Positions 54,857 through 64,000 of a DNA stretch of 64,000 nt are shown piece by piece. The notes under the pieces were generated by a model, which worked only from the letters and a program-made list of their open reading frames with translations, ran no database searches and was not told where the DNA came from. The position numbers were made by a program, and so were the translations under genes. Positions within the stretch are counted from its first letter, which is position 1, and every line of letters starts with the position of its first letter. The DNA is from Prostheceraeus crozeri. Its lineage: Eukaryota > Platyhelminthes > Polycladida > Euryleptidae. The DNA lies in NCBI GenBank assembly GCA_907163375.1, contig CAJQUW010005558.1:124001-188000 (forward strand). The letters run 5' to 3'.

Positions 54857-55620
54857 ACCATATTTGGATCTCCTATAAAACCACGTTTGGATCTTCACTA
54901 TCTCCTAAGAACCATATTTGGATATTCAGTGTCTCCTATAAAACCATATTTGGATCTTCACTATCTCCTATAGAACCATATTTGGATCTTCACTATCTCC
55001 TAAGAACCATATTTGGATCTTCACTATCTCCTAAGAACCATATTTGGATCTTCAGTGTCTCCTATAAAACCATATTTGGATCTTCACTATCTCCTAAGAA
55101 CCATATTTGGATCTTCACTATCTCCTAAGAACCATATTTGGATCTTCAGTGTCTCCTATAAAACCACGTTTGGATCTTCACTATCTCCTAAGAACCATAT
55201 TTGGATCTTCAGTGTCTCCTATAAAACCATATTTGGATCTTCAGTGTCTCCTATAAAACCATATTTGGATCTTCACTATCTCCTAAGAACCATATTTGGA
55301 TCTTCAGTGTCTCCTAAGAACCATATTTGGATCTTCAGTGTCTCCTAAGAACCACATTTGGATCTTCAGTGTCTCCTAAGAACCATATTTGGATCTTCAC
55401 TATCTCCTAAGAACCACATTTGGATCTTCAGTGTCTCCTATAAAACCACATTTGGATCTTCACTATCTCCTATAGAACCACATTTAGATCTTCACTATCT
55501 CCTAAGAACCATATTTGGATCTTCACTATCTCCTATAGAACCATATTTGGATCTTCCCTTATATCTTCTATGAAACCTAATTTGGATCTCTTCACCCCTA
55601 AGAATCAGATTCTGTTTTAC
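54857..55620. repeat. 31/32-bp minisatellite, about 22 full copies in two unit types
   Basis: The unit is ACCATATTTGGATCTTCACT then ATCTCCTAAGA (31 bp), or ACCATATTTGGATCTTCAGT then GTCTCCTATAAA (32 bp). Copies are back to back, with minor ACCACG/ACCACA starts and a TATAGA variant. Degenerate units flank both ends. Long frames such as SSLSPKNHIWIF repeats are artefacts. Immediately upstream (54686-54856) is a region rich in AAACCA/TGGTTT words beginning CTACACTCTTAAAAA. Confidence 0.97.
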
Positions 55621-55914
55621 ATATCATGAACCGTGTATTATAGGTTGTAATTGTAAAACAGCATAAATTTCAGCAATAAATAGATAAAATTCTTTCCGCA
55701 ATGTAAACAGTTACAATCCATGAATGTTGCAAATTGTCTTAGTATCACCACAACACCAACTTGATAGAACCCATTATCTGCGAAGCGAGTGATTCAATTG
55801 AGACATTGTCGATTTCTTCCATGACCGTTACTTGCGACTCCTGAAAAACAATTAAAATCAATTTATTGTTCGCCAAAAATTAATGATAACACCGTAACCC
55901 CAAACATAGTAACT

Positions 55915-56060
55915 GAAACATGTTAACTGGTGACGAAAAACTCGAAAGTCGCAACATAGTTAAGTTGTATTATTAAAAGCATGGTAATTGGTGACGAATA
56001 AACTCGCAACATTGCAAACAAAATTAATTGAAACATGGTAATGAATAAACTCTCATCCCT
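55915..56060. repeat. Degenerate ~60-bp tandem repeat, about 2.5 copies
   Basis: AACATGTTAACTGGTGACGA (55917), GCATGGTAATTGGTGACGAA (55979) and AACATGGTAATGAATAAACT (56033) are each followed by ACTCG or ACTCT and similar bases. The period is 54-62 bp. Confidence 0.65.
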
Positions 56061-56763
56061 CATTGCGCACCGAAACATAATAACTGGATTTAAGATGTTA
56101 TAAATTAACTTTACCATTGCAAACTCCAAATTTTGCAACAATGACGACTGAATTCTCAAGGGAAAACAAGAAATACTTTAACCACATCAAACTCTGTACG
56201 ACGTCTGACTTTTTAGAGTTAGTTACTACTTTCAAATAAACCAGATCAGGAGAACGACGGGTACATCAAGGTGGTCTCCGTGGCAACGTGGATTAATGCT
56301 TGGCCTTGCCATCACTTCATAATCGACAGGAAAAGGGCATCTAAACTTCATCGCTCCAGTGAAGTCTGTCCTAGTCAGCACCGTCCAAGCACCCAGGAAG
56401 GGAATAGTGACGTCAGTATTACCCCTACTCCTTACTCGGTATATCCTCGAAGATTTCTTCGTTATCGATAACAAATTACACTAGGAATATATATTTTCAA
56501 CGCATGTACACATACTCAATTAAGTTTAATTAGAATTTCCATCTTCGCAACTGGATCGGTAAAAGGCTGCCAAGAAAACGCTGATTTTGGCAAGTAAAAA
56601 TTCAAAAATCAAAAATATATAGTATGAGATTCAAACAATGTTGCATTTATGGATTCGATATGAAATGAAATACATAGAAGTTCGATTTAATTTTTCGCTT
56701 TTAATTTGGCATACACAAAAAACCTTTTACTAGTATTTATGAATCCAATTTAATTAAAGTCGA

Positions 56764-57033
56764 TCACAGTCCGAAGTACGACTTAATTTGTCGGATTTGA
56801 GTGTTACGGGGACTAGACTCGACACCGGTAATTACGGATTCAATGAATGTCCGAGTTTTCCGCAAGAGAGGCGGATATTGAATATCAAAGATCCAGTAGG
56901 TAATGAAGGCACTCGATAGTGCATGCACCAAGCTCGGTGTACGAACGACATCAACTCCGTCGATATAAATATTCAACTTCTCCGGTACAATTAGATCTCC
57001 CTCGTAGACAATCACTGGAGTCGGCGCTTTAGG
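56764..57033 (-). CDS. Last coding exon of an unrecognised minus-strand gene
   Basis: The minus-strand acceptor ATTATTTCAG opens the exon at 57033 in phase 0. It reads PKAPTPVIVYEGDLIVPEKL, NIYIDGVDVVRTPSLVHALS, SAFITYWIFDIQYPPLLRKT and RTFIESVITGVESSPRNTQI, with a stop at 56764. The block 'A-F-x-x-x-x-x-x-F-x-I-x-Y-P-x-x-x-x-x-T-x-x-F' resembles the C-terminus of a group of uncharacterised animal proteins I recall from fish and cnidarians. Their function is not known to me. Splice sites and phase match the exon at 57503, so I am fairly sure of the exon pair. Confidence 0.65.
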   Translation of the reverse strand, partial: PKAPTPVIVYEGDLIVPEKLNIYIDGVDVVRTPSLVHALSSAFITYWIFDIQYPPLLRKTRTFIESVITGVESSPRNTQIRQIKSYFGL

Positions 57034-57502
57034 CTGAAATAATAGATATTATTGCCAATTAGTTATAGCCGATTCGTAATCTCCACGGATAACATTTTGT
57101 TTAACTTAACCTTGTGATTTCTGTAGAATTCTTGCAAGCGGGATGTTGAGAAGTAGGTTGAACGAAGTAGTTTCAAAAGTAAAAATCGAAAGGGAGGCCG
57201 AACGACCCTCCCCTGGTATGGATAGAGTCAATCGACAGTCCCAAGATGTTTACTGGTAGGTAGACACATCGAGGAATGATCCGATGATTAGTAGCCAAAT
57301 ACCGTTACTATGAATTGTAGTGACTAGATAATTGCATGCTAAGCAACGTAGATGGACTTTATGAAGCATGGAATGAAGACATCAATTAGTCCAGCATTAA
57401 GTTGTGAGCAGACTGAAAGATGAAATAGTTCGCCATAAAGAAGAAATAGTTCATTTCGTTACTTATGGCTAAAACTTAAACAATTTTGGCTCAAATATTT
57501 AC

Positions 57503-57679
57503 CTTCGTGTTAAGCAGAAGTTGGTCGGTCTCCATGACCTTTTCTATGACAACTTCTCCGCTAATCGACCCCTTCGATACACAGTAAGGTGATGGCTTCT
57601 TGCAAAATCCGTGAAGTTTCGTAAAACTCCTTTGTCGTAGTAGATTGGGAACAGACACCGAAACCTTTTCCACTTTTTC
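57503..57679 (-). CDS. Penultimate exon of the same minus-strand gene
   Basis: Bounded on the minus strand by CATTTGTAG and AAG|GTAAAT, this 59-codon exon reads EKVEKVSVSVPNLLRQRSFT, KLHGFCKKPSPYCVSKGSIS and GEVVIEKVMETDQLLLNTK. Both ends are phase 0, joining cleanly to 56764-57033. There is no recognisable domain. Earlier exons must lie to the right (higher coordinates), but candidates there lack good donors. Confidence 0.6.
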
Positions 57680-58732
57680 CTACAAATGAAAAAAATAATT
57701 CGCTATTTGCATTTTTGACTGCTAATTTTTGATAAACACAACGATCAAAGATCCGACATTTTCTGAAGTTCATATACACATATATTATTTGATATTACGT
57801 TTCATACAAGCATTTTGTCACAAAACTCTACTAAGGTTGTAAAGACATGTTTTTTTTATAAAAAAAACACGTGTTTTCTAATTTTCATTTGCTTTATAAA
57901 TCAAAAGGATATAATGCTACTAATTATTCAAAATGATTAATACTGACAACTGTGCAACTTCATATGCTCAATGAAACATATTGATGGGTTAACAATAAAA
58001 CAAGTTAATAAATAAACCAAGAATTTAAACTTTTTTGGCGATGATCATGATGGTTCAATGATGTGTGTACCATCAATCTTGAATGCTATTATATGTTTCT
58101 TCATTCATGAGAGTGATAGAGAGATGACTATTGAGCACAAGTTGCAAATGACAATCAATTATCTGATTCCACTGTTTCTTAAAATTGTGGTAAAAAATAA
58201 CCCATGTGAAATATTATCTCAAAATTCGATAATTTAGAGGTAGTCCACGGACCTCAAAGTAGGCCAACTTTGCAAAAGAATGGCATTTTTGATGTGTTTT
58301 TCAATTTTGTTACCAAGTTATTTTTGATACTGAACCTGAATTAAGAGAGGCGTACTTCAGAAAAAGACTATCCAAAATCATCTAATTGCTTGGGGTAGGG
58401 TGGATTGGGGTAAAAGCGACTGGAAAATGTGAAATTTATTTTATCTATTTCTTATGGTTCTGCTTTTTGTCAAATTAAAGGTTGACTGCGTGCAGGTACA
58501 AGTAAATGGTAAGCTTTTAATACTGGGGTCGTTGAGATTGTGAGCGATGTTCAGTTCGTGCAAATGAGACGGAAGTTATTAGTCCTTAGATGTAACAATT
58601 TCATTTTTTGAGTAAACATTTATGAAATGCAAATCATGTCTGATGGTAAAGATAAATTGGATATATGGTTAACATACTGTTACTAACTGATCCAAGAATC
58701 CTGACAACCGTTCTGGACTTTAATGGTCGCTT

Positions 58733-58927
58733 TTAAACGCGTGTAAATTCTTTTCGATCCACTGCATTAGTTTGTGAGGGAATATGTGATTCACAAAATG
58801 CAATTATAGCATTTTTGAAGTCTCTTTCGTACATATGATTTCCATCCTTCAGGAAAGATGTCTCGCGGTGGGATAAATAAGTCGCCAATATGTCACTCAT
58901 ATGGGTGCCAAACGGTGCCGAACAAAT
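58733..58927 (-). CDS. Weak candidate exon, minus strand
   Basis: After the acceptor TTTGAATTTCAG (minus strand) a frame reads ICSAPFGTHMSDILATYLSH, RETSFLKDGNHMYERDFKNA and IIAFCESHIPSQTNAVDRKE to a stop. It is protein-like and on the right strand to belong to the 56.8-57.7 kb gene. However, no convincing donor precedes the stop, so it may be an alternative terminal exon or chance. A similar weak case is 59288-59417 (SMKFGKSITELQWMGCVVSP...). Confidence 0.25.
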   Translation of the reverse strand: MCSAPFGTHMSDILATYLSHRETSFLKDGNHMYERDFKNAIIAFCESHIPSQTNAVDRKEFTRV

Positions 58928-59643
58928 CTGAAATTCAAATAATTGGTTTTAAAGAGAAAGCACAGCCCTACGACCTACACCTAGCATGTTTCTATTAATC
59001 ATTTAATGACAGCTAGGTTACAGAGATAAAGTAATTGACTAATATCAATATAAAACTCAAGCATCTAAATTAGATATCTATAACTTTTTACTTCTGTGTG
59101 GTTAAGTGTTCATTTTTTTCTGATGGCTAATTGAAACTCATTCACTTTACTTAGAAATAGATTAAAACGCAGCTGACAGGAATTTGCACTTCAGCTGAAC
59201 TGTAACTTAGCTAAAACTTTATTCTCTTTACCAACTTTGTTACTATAGCTATGGTCGAAATGCTGCGATTTAGCGTTAAACGTCAAATCAAAACATCAAT
59301 TACTATTGCCGTAAGCTCGACATTACTCTCTTTAAGGAGAATAGGAAATACTTCTGGAGAAACGACACAACCCATCCATTGAAGTTCAGTAATACTCTTC
59401 CCGAATTTCATCGAAACTGAAAAGTGGGCATTTATAATACTCAAAATCAGATTACATGAAATAATATATAAGGTTATGTTGTATTTCAACTATTTTTGGT
59501 TTTTTATCTGTGTTGAGATTGACTGTGATTGGCTGCGGTTTGCTGCGAGACAATAAACCTTATGTATGTAGTCTTGCTGCCTTTGATGTCACATGTCTGC
59601 TGATGTTCTTTGTTTGTCTTGTCTGGTTGACTGACAAAAAAAT

Positions 59644-59960
59644 AGACATAGAACTGTCAGGATCAAGGGTGATTTGATCACCGGATAACCCCAAGTCATG
59701 AAGACAAGCGCACATCTCATTGAAAATTGTGAAAATTTCAGGAATTCTGCCATTTCATGTCAACTGTCTTACTCCAACCTCACTCATGTATACCCATACA
59801 ATGATCAGATCAACTCCCCAATTGAGTTGCACCATCCATAGACATAGAACTGTCAGGATCTAGGGTGATTTGATCACCGAATAACCCCAAGTCATGAAGA
59901 CAAGCGCACATCTCATTGAAAATTGTGAAAAATTTGGGATCAAATCAGCTTAAATCCTGA
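59644..59960. repeat. ~96-bp direct duplication with 196-bp period, plus inverted end
   Basis: AGACATAGAACTGTCAGGAT through CATTGAAAATTGTGAAAA occurs at 59644 and 59840 with four or five differences, separated by ~100 bp. ATCCTGACAG at 59956 is the inverse of the CTGTCAGGAT near each start. The block may therefore be a MITE whose left half was duplicated. Confidence 0.85.
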
Positions 59961-60456
59961 CAGTTGGAGGTCCATGATTGGTCCTACTCAATTCCGGTTT
60001 AACTATGGCACTGAGTGCTCATTCCAGTAGAACTTTGACTGATTGAACGATCATAAAACCCAAATGTCATGATTATCTGAAATCGCTCCAATCCGTTTGA
60101 TTATGGCAACCAAAGAAATCTATTGCGCAATATCTGAAATATTGCGCTTATCTAAATTTGGTGGTCAGTCTCGGAACTAGAATTGGTGGTAAAATGACAA
60201 TTTCCTAGAAAATACCTTGTGAAGCATGCGGTTGTATACATCACACGACTCCAGTTACATGGTGAGAAAAATATGTTTTCCGACAGTATCAACCACGCTT
60301 ATCAGAGAGATCAAAATTTAATTCGCCGCTAGGTGATATTTTTTACAATACATGTAAGATTCATTCATTTTATACTGTGTAGCAGATAAGGTTTGAGATT
60401 GGTTGCTATTATACCGTTCACACAGATACTTAGCTACTTTTCTAAATTTTTATCAT

Positions 60457-61207
60457 TACCGTACCTTCCGGCCTATAAGGCGCGACTTTTTACTCGGAAA
60501 CAGCCAATGCGCCTTATCTGCGGAGTGCCCCCTATCTAAGGTCAAATAAGACTTCTAAGTTCGGTAAAGATTGGTACTGGTAGGCATTCATTTGAAAATA
60601 TCATGAGAGCAAGTGCCAGAAAAGGTTATTCGAAGTGGCTTTAAGAGATAGGGGTGTCATTTTCTTCGAGAGATTCAACCGACCCAGGTATCATAAGGAA
60701 CATTGATTCCGACAAAGCGAACCTCCATTCAGATGCCTAAGCTAATAGTAATTTTGATACTTGCGGCGAACATTGATTGTAACACTGAAACGAGTCTTGA
60801 TTCAGATACCGAAGTGAATATTGTAGTGAGCCGTGAAACTTCCTACCTGTAGTTGAATCAAACATTCATTTCAAACACAAGACTCCGACATGCTGGATTT
60901 TATTGGCTTAGCTGAGCCGTATGCTATAGGAATAATTCATGGGCTATCATGTGACTCATGTCGATCATAATCCTTCGTGGTTTTTCAGATATTATGCCAA
61001 ATCAACCATGATAATCGTAGGCCTACTTTTTGCTTGTTCTAAACCAATGGTAGTACATGTACTTTTATCGGAGAAATTTGTTACAATTATTGATTCCTTA
61101 TCGACAAGGTATTTATCTGAAAGACCGGTACACATGTGCGCCTTATCTATTGTCATCGGCTTGTGCGCCTATGCGCGGATGTGCCTTATAGGCCGGAAAT
61201 TGCGGTA
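60457..61207. mobile_element. 751-bp MITE, ISL2EU-like, with AT target duplication
   Basis: The left end TACCGTACCTTCCGGCCTAT then AAGGCGC is matched by the inverted right end TACCGCAATTTCCGGCCTAT then AAGGCAC. This gives 27-bp terminal repeats with about five differences. AT flanks both sides (60455-60456, 61208-61209). The 'TACCG...CCGG-C-TATAAGGCGC' terminus and 2-bp AT duplication fit the ISL2EU group of the PIF/Harbinger-related elements as I recall it. No transposase is present; the 89-codon frame at 60939 is not recognised. Confidence 0.75.
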
Positions 61208-61209
61208 AT

Positions 61210-63600
61210 TTGATACTCGACATAAATAATTCAAAATTTATTACTGAGCTTAGGCTACCTGTCGATGAGATTTCCATTTCCACATCAGCGGCAAATAATC
61301 ATAGGACTAAATAAAAATTAGGAACGAATGTCTAAACAAGTTCACGACTATACTGCATTCTCAACGTCGTCGAGTGATTTTCGCTCTCTTCCGATGTATT
61401 TATGACGTCATCACTATAACACCAGACGCTAGCTCCTTCGACTGATCGGTCAACTGCATGACTCGGGTGTTGCCATAAATGAATTATTGCGATTTCAGCG
61501 CAACATTGGCTTGTAATCTCCCTGAAAATACGTTTATATATCCACGACGTAACCGATAGAAAGGCCGTGGTTGTTCTATTCGAATTTTCACTCTCTTCTA
61601 GATTTGTGTATGGGCTCGAATTTTCAGCCAGGCCGTGTCGTGCGAATATCCATTTCGATAATTAAGACGGCATGCCTAATCTTAATGTACAAGTAGAATG
61701 TGGACTTAAACACTCGTCGGATTGCAATTGTGTGATAATTCAGCATGTCTTAGCTAACTTGATCTTAGAAATATAGATTGACATACGGTACATGTAATAT
61801 ATATCACTTTTAGACAAAGATATCTTCAATTTAACTACATTAAAATTACTGATATATTGAACTATCAGTTATTACTTACCACTGTTCATAAAATCTGTCA
61901 GCGGTCCATCCTTTTCAATAATTATTTGGCTAGTTCCGTCACACGTAACTTTGACAGCTTTCATCTTCAAACAACAGATGCGGAATTCGAAGTTAATGAT
62001 GGCAGTAAGCATTTAAACAAATTACGAAACAAAATATTTTCTTATGATTGCATAATTATACTTAAAAATAAATAAACTTACAAACAAACGCAATTCCAGA
62101 ATGGTATATTATCTCGAAATTCCATTTGGAATTTCATATAGCACAATCATGAAAGAATTGACGACTTTAATTAATCAATCCTTATTAGATACCATAGCAT
62201 CCAACCCTGTTTATCGGGCGCAAACGCCAACTTAATCAGTTTATGCCTGATAAGGGTTAATTATCCGGCCTAGAGCGTCAATTTAAGGCTGAATGATTTA
62301 TGCATATCTGTAATGCAACATGGAGATAAACAGTGAACAAATAATAGGCCATAGACATCGGATAACATTATTAGGATTCCTAGATAATGTAATCCGATGT
62401 TTATGTAATAGGCTTAGTGTCATTCTGACTATAGATTATTGACAAGTCTGCTCATGTGCACAGAAGCCTATGTCATGTATGAGAGTTCATCGAATGACAT
62501 CTGATTGGAATGATGATATCTGGTAGAACTGTTTTTCTTATATTTTCAATGACACAGCCAAATTCTACCTGCCCTTTGGGCAGCACAACTATAACATTTG
62601 AACTGTAGGAATAGACCATTGCACTTAACTTAATGGAAAATTGGGAAATCCAGTAAATCAATGGAAACTAATTCATAACACATTATTGACTATCAACTTG
62701 CTTGATCGCTTACGCTTGTATATTAGATTTAGTACAATTGTTGATATATCTCATGGGAACTACGTAAAAAAGATAGCAATTCATATTGTTTTTCATATCC
62801 CATTCATTTTTGATGAAAACATAATTCAACTATAACATGATTTTATTGTTCTCCCCGTCACAAAAATATTAGATGAAATTGTGCATAACATTATAGTTCA
62901 TGTTATCTAAAATAAAGCTAAAATTATTTATTTAGCCGCATCGAAATAAAAAATGCATCAAGCATTTTGATATTTTTGAACTTAAAATGAACAGCTAAAA
63001 CTATGTGTTTTCACTAAAAATTTATGGACATGTATGAATATCATGAATGTTTTATAAAATTTCCTTCGTTATGTAAACTACTTCGTATAGGAAAATTTGA
63101 TGCAAAAACTCTGATTAATCAAAATGTCACCGTCAATTTGAAAAATGATATTTGATGTTTAACACTAACTTTTGATGTGGAATCTATCAACTTTCAAAAC
63201 ATATTGAAGAGACTGATACCAGCATTGCCACCAGTATGCATAGGCTATTCCTGTTTCCTATAAACGCTAATATTTGCGACAAATCAACCTCAAAGCACGC
63301 GGGAAAAAATCACGAAAAACGCAGAGACATCTCTCGACGGAGCAAAGAAGGCGCGGCTAGTCTACCCCAAGGAGCAAATGCAATCAGCATTCCTTGGTCA
63401 AAGAAAAGAGTGCCGACCATGTCAAACAAATCTACAAAACTGTGAAAAGATTCCAGTTTTACGCTTTCATGTTCGGGTCAGCTAAAAAGATGCAAAGATG
63501 AGAAAAGCTAATACTGACTATATTTTGTGATAGAAATCTTTGACAACATAGGTTCAATATTATAGCAGTTACGACAATTCAAGTAGTCGTTATGTATAAT
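61210..63600. other. No assignable gene
   Basis: AT-rich DNA. An open frame at 63236-63445 (+) and a neighbouring frame (VKQIYKTVKRFQFYAFMFGS, 63421-63506) look mildly protein-like but match nothing I know and lack splice context. A short palindrome is listed separately. Confidence 0.4.
62355..62400. repeat. 46-bp near-perfect palindrome
   Basis: ACATCGGATAACATTAT then AGGATTCCT then ATAATGTAATCCGATGT form a hairpin with nearly fully paired arms. It could be an element end pair or a cruciform site. Confidence 0.85.
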
Positions 63601-63649
63601 AAATATGCTTCGACAATTCCTGAATCCACCACGATAAATTGCAGCTCGC

Positions 63650-63802
63650 GTTAAACTCTAACGGCAAAGTAGCGGGAAGATATTCTAACGGCAAGTATAA
63701 CGCGATGATATTAGTATAACGCCAGAGCTCCTAATATAACGGCAATATAACGCCAATTGAAATTATCTAACGGCACCTGGCGTTATTTTGGCGTTAGATT
63801 TT
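63650..63802. repeat. Cluster of TAACGGCA / TAACGCCA words
   Basis: At least nine TAACGGC, TAACGCC or inverted GGCGTTA words occur in 150 bases, in both orientations. The cluster ends in GGCGTTAGATTTTTTACAGTGTA; reversed, TACACTGTAAAAAA is a terminus style common to MITEs in marine invertebrates. No opposite end was found to the left. Confidence 0.8.
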
Positions 63803-64000
63803 TTACAGTGTACTGAAAGCGAAGTATGTACGGACTCAAGTGGTTACATGTAAATCGCGTTCAAGAAGTTTTGGTAACTGAATCTCAATAACAATGAATA
63901 ATTATGTCATGATATCAAAAAAAAGGCTTACAGGAAGTAACATTTCACACTGAACCATGCAATGAACCAACTCAAACTAGACTAAATTCCGCACTAAATC

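Noticed and set aside
54805-55573. Frames of about 70-110 codons with repeated SSLSPKNHIWIF
   Set aside because: They are the 31/32-bp minisatellite read through; frames change with unit length and there is no start or splice context.
56232-56474. 80-codon minus-strand frame with LGAWTVLTRTDFTGAMKFRC
   Set aside because: Protein-like at first sight, but the opposite strand is equally open and there is no splice context or known family.
63236-63506. Possible small basic protein gene (frames with SKKRVPTMSNKSTKL and VKQIYKTVKRFQFYAFMFGS)
   Set aside because: Tested against histone and ribosomal protein patterns from memory without a match; no splice sites or single open frame.

Overview
The window is animal nuclear DNA. 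Genes are split by GT-AG introns, there are no operons, the base composition is AT-rich, and transposable elements of many classes crowd the non-coding space. The palindrome TAGGCCTA is strongly over-represented (at least 12 copies by eye), a word I associate with marine invertebrate genomes such as echinoderms. The anchor gene, eIF5B, has an unusually long single N-terminal exon. I cannot name the species or phylum from the sequence.

Layout. 1-430: edge of a ~190-bp satellite. 431-4654: no recognisable gene. 4663-26004 (+): eIF5B (translation initiation factor 5B) in five coding exons. Exons 1, 4 and 5 are clean, while exons 2 and 3 (7618-8342) carry a cluster of frame breaks. Its 14-kb third intron is a transposon graveyard: LINE tails, two non-autonomous hAT elements with 8-bp target duplications, a P-element-like remnant between 150-bp inverted arms, a broken DDE-type gene on the minus strand (16726-19790), a 390-bp tandem duplication and a tRNA-type SINE.

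26-42 kb: mostly mobile DNA. There is a 286-bp insertion with a 15-bp target duplication and a hammerhead-like motif (29168-29453), and a 1.9-kb hAT with an exact 8-bp duplication (29964-31877). A jockey/CR1-type LINE (about 32720-38565) is split by a 2.6-kb hAT (34764-37399) with a perfect 8-bp duplication. A piggyBac element (about 38566-41152) has one intact end carrying 22-bp palindromes.

43.5-47.3 kb (+): two phase-matched exons of an unrecognised gene with ubiquitin-like segments. A single-exon short-chain dehydrogenase of DHRS11 type lies in its intron on the opposite strand (44937-45698). 47.5-49.4 kb: a near-perfect inverted duplication of a Penelope-like GIY-YIG endonuclease end. 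50-53.6 kb: transposase remnants, including an almost intact Tc1-like DD34E element inserted into the terminal repeat of another element. 54.9-55.6 kb: a 31/32-bp mosaic minisatellite. 56.8-57.7 kb (-): the last two exons of an unrecognised gene, with weaker candidate exons around it. 60.5-61.2 kb: a 751-bp element with terminal repeats and an AT target duplication. 63.6-63.8 kb: a cluster of TAACGGCA/TAACGCCA words.

The host genes are unrelated to one another; I see no pathway or cluster linking them. What stands out is the nesting of elements inside elements and genes inside introns. Coordinates of exons come from splice-site consensus and family alignment by memory, not from transcripts.
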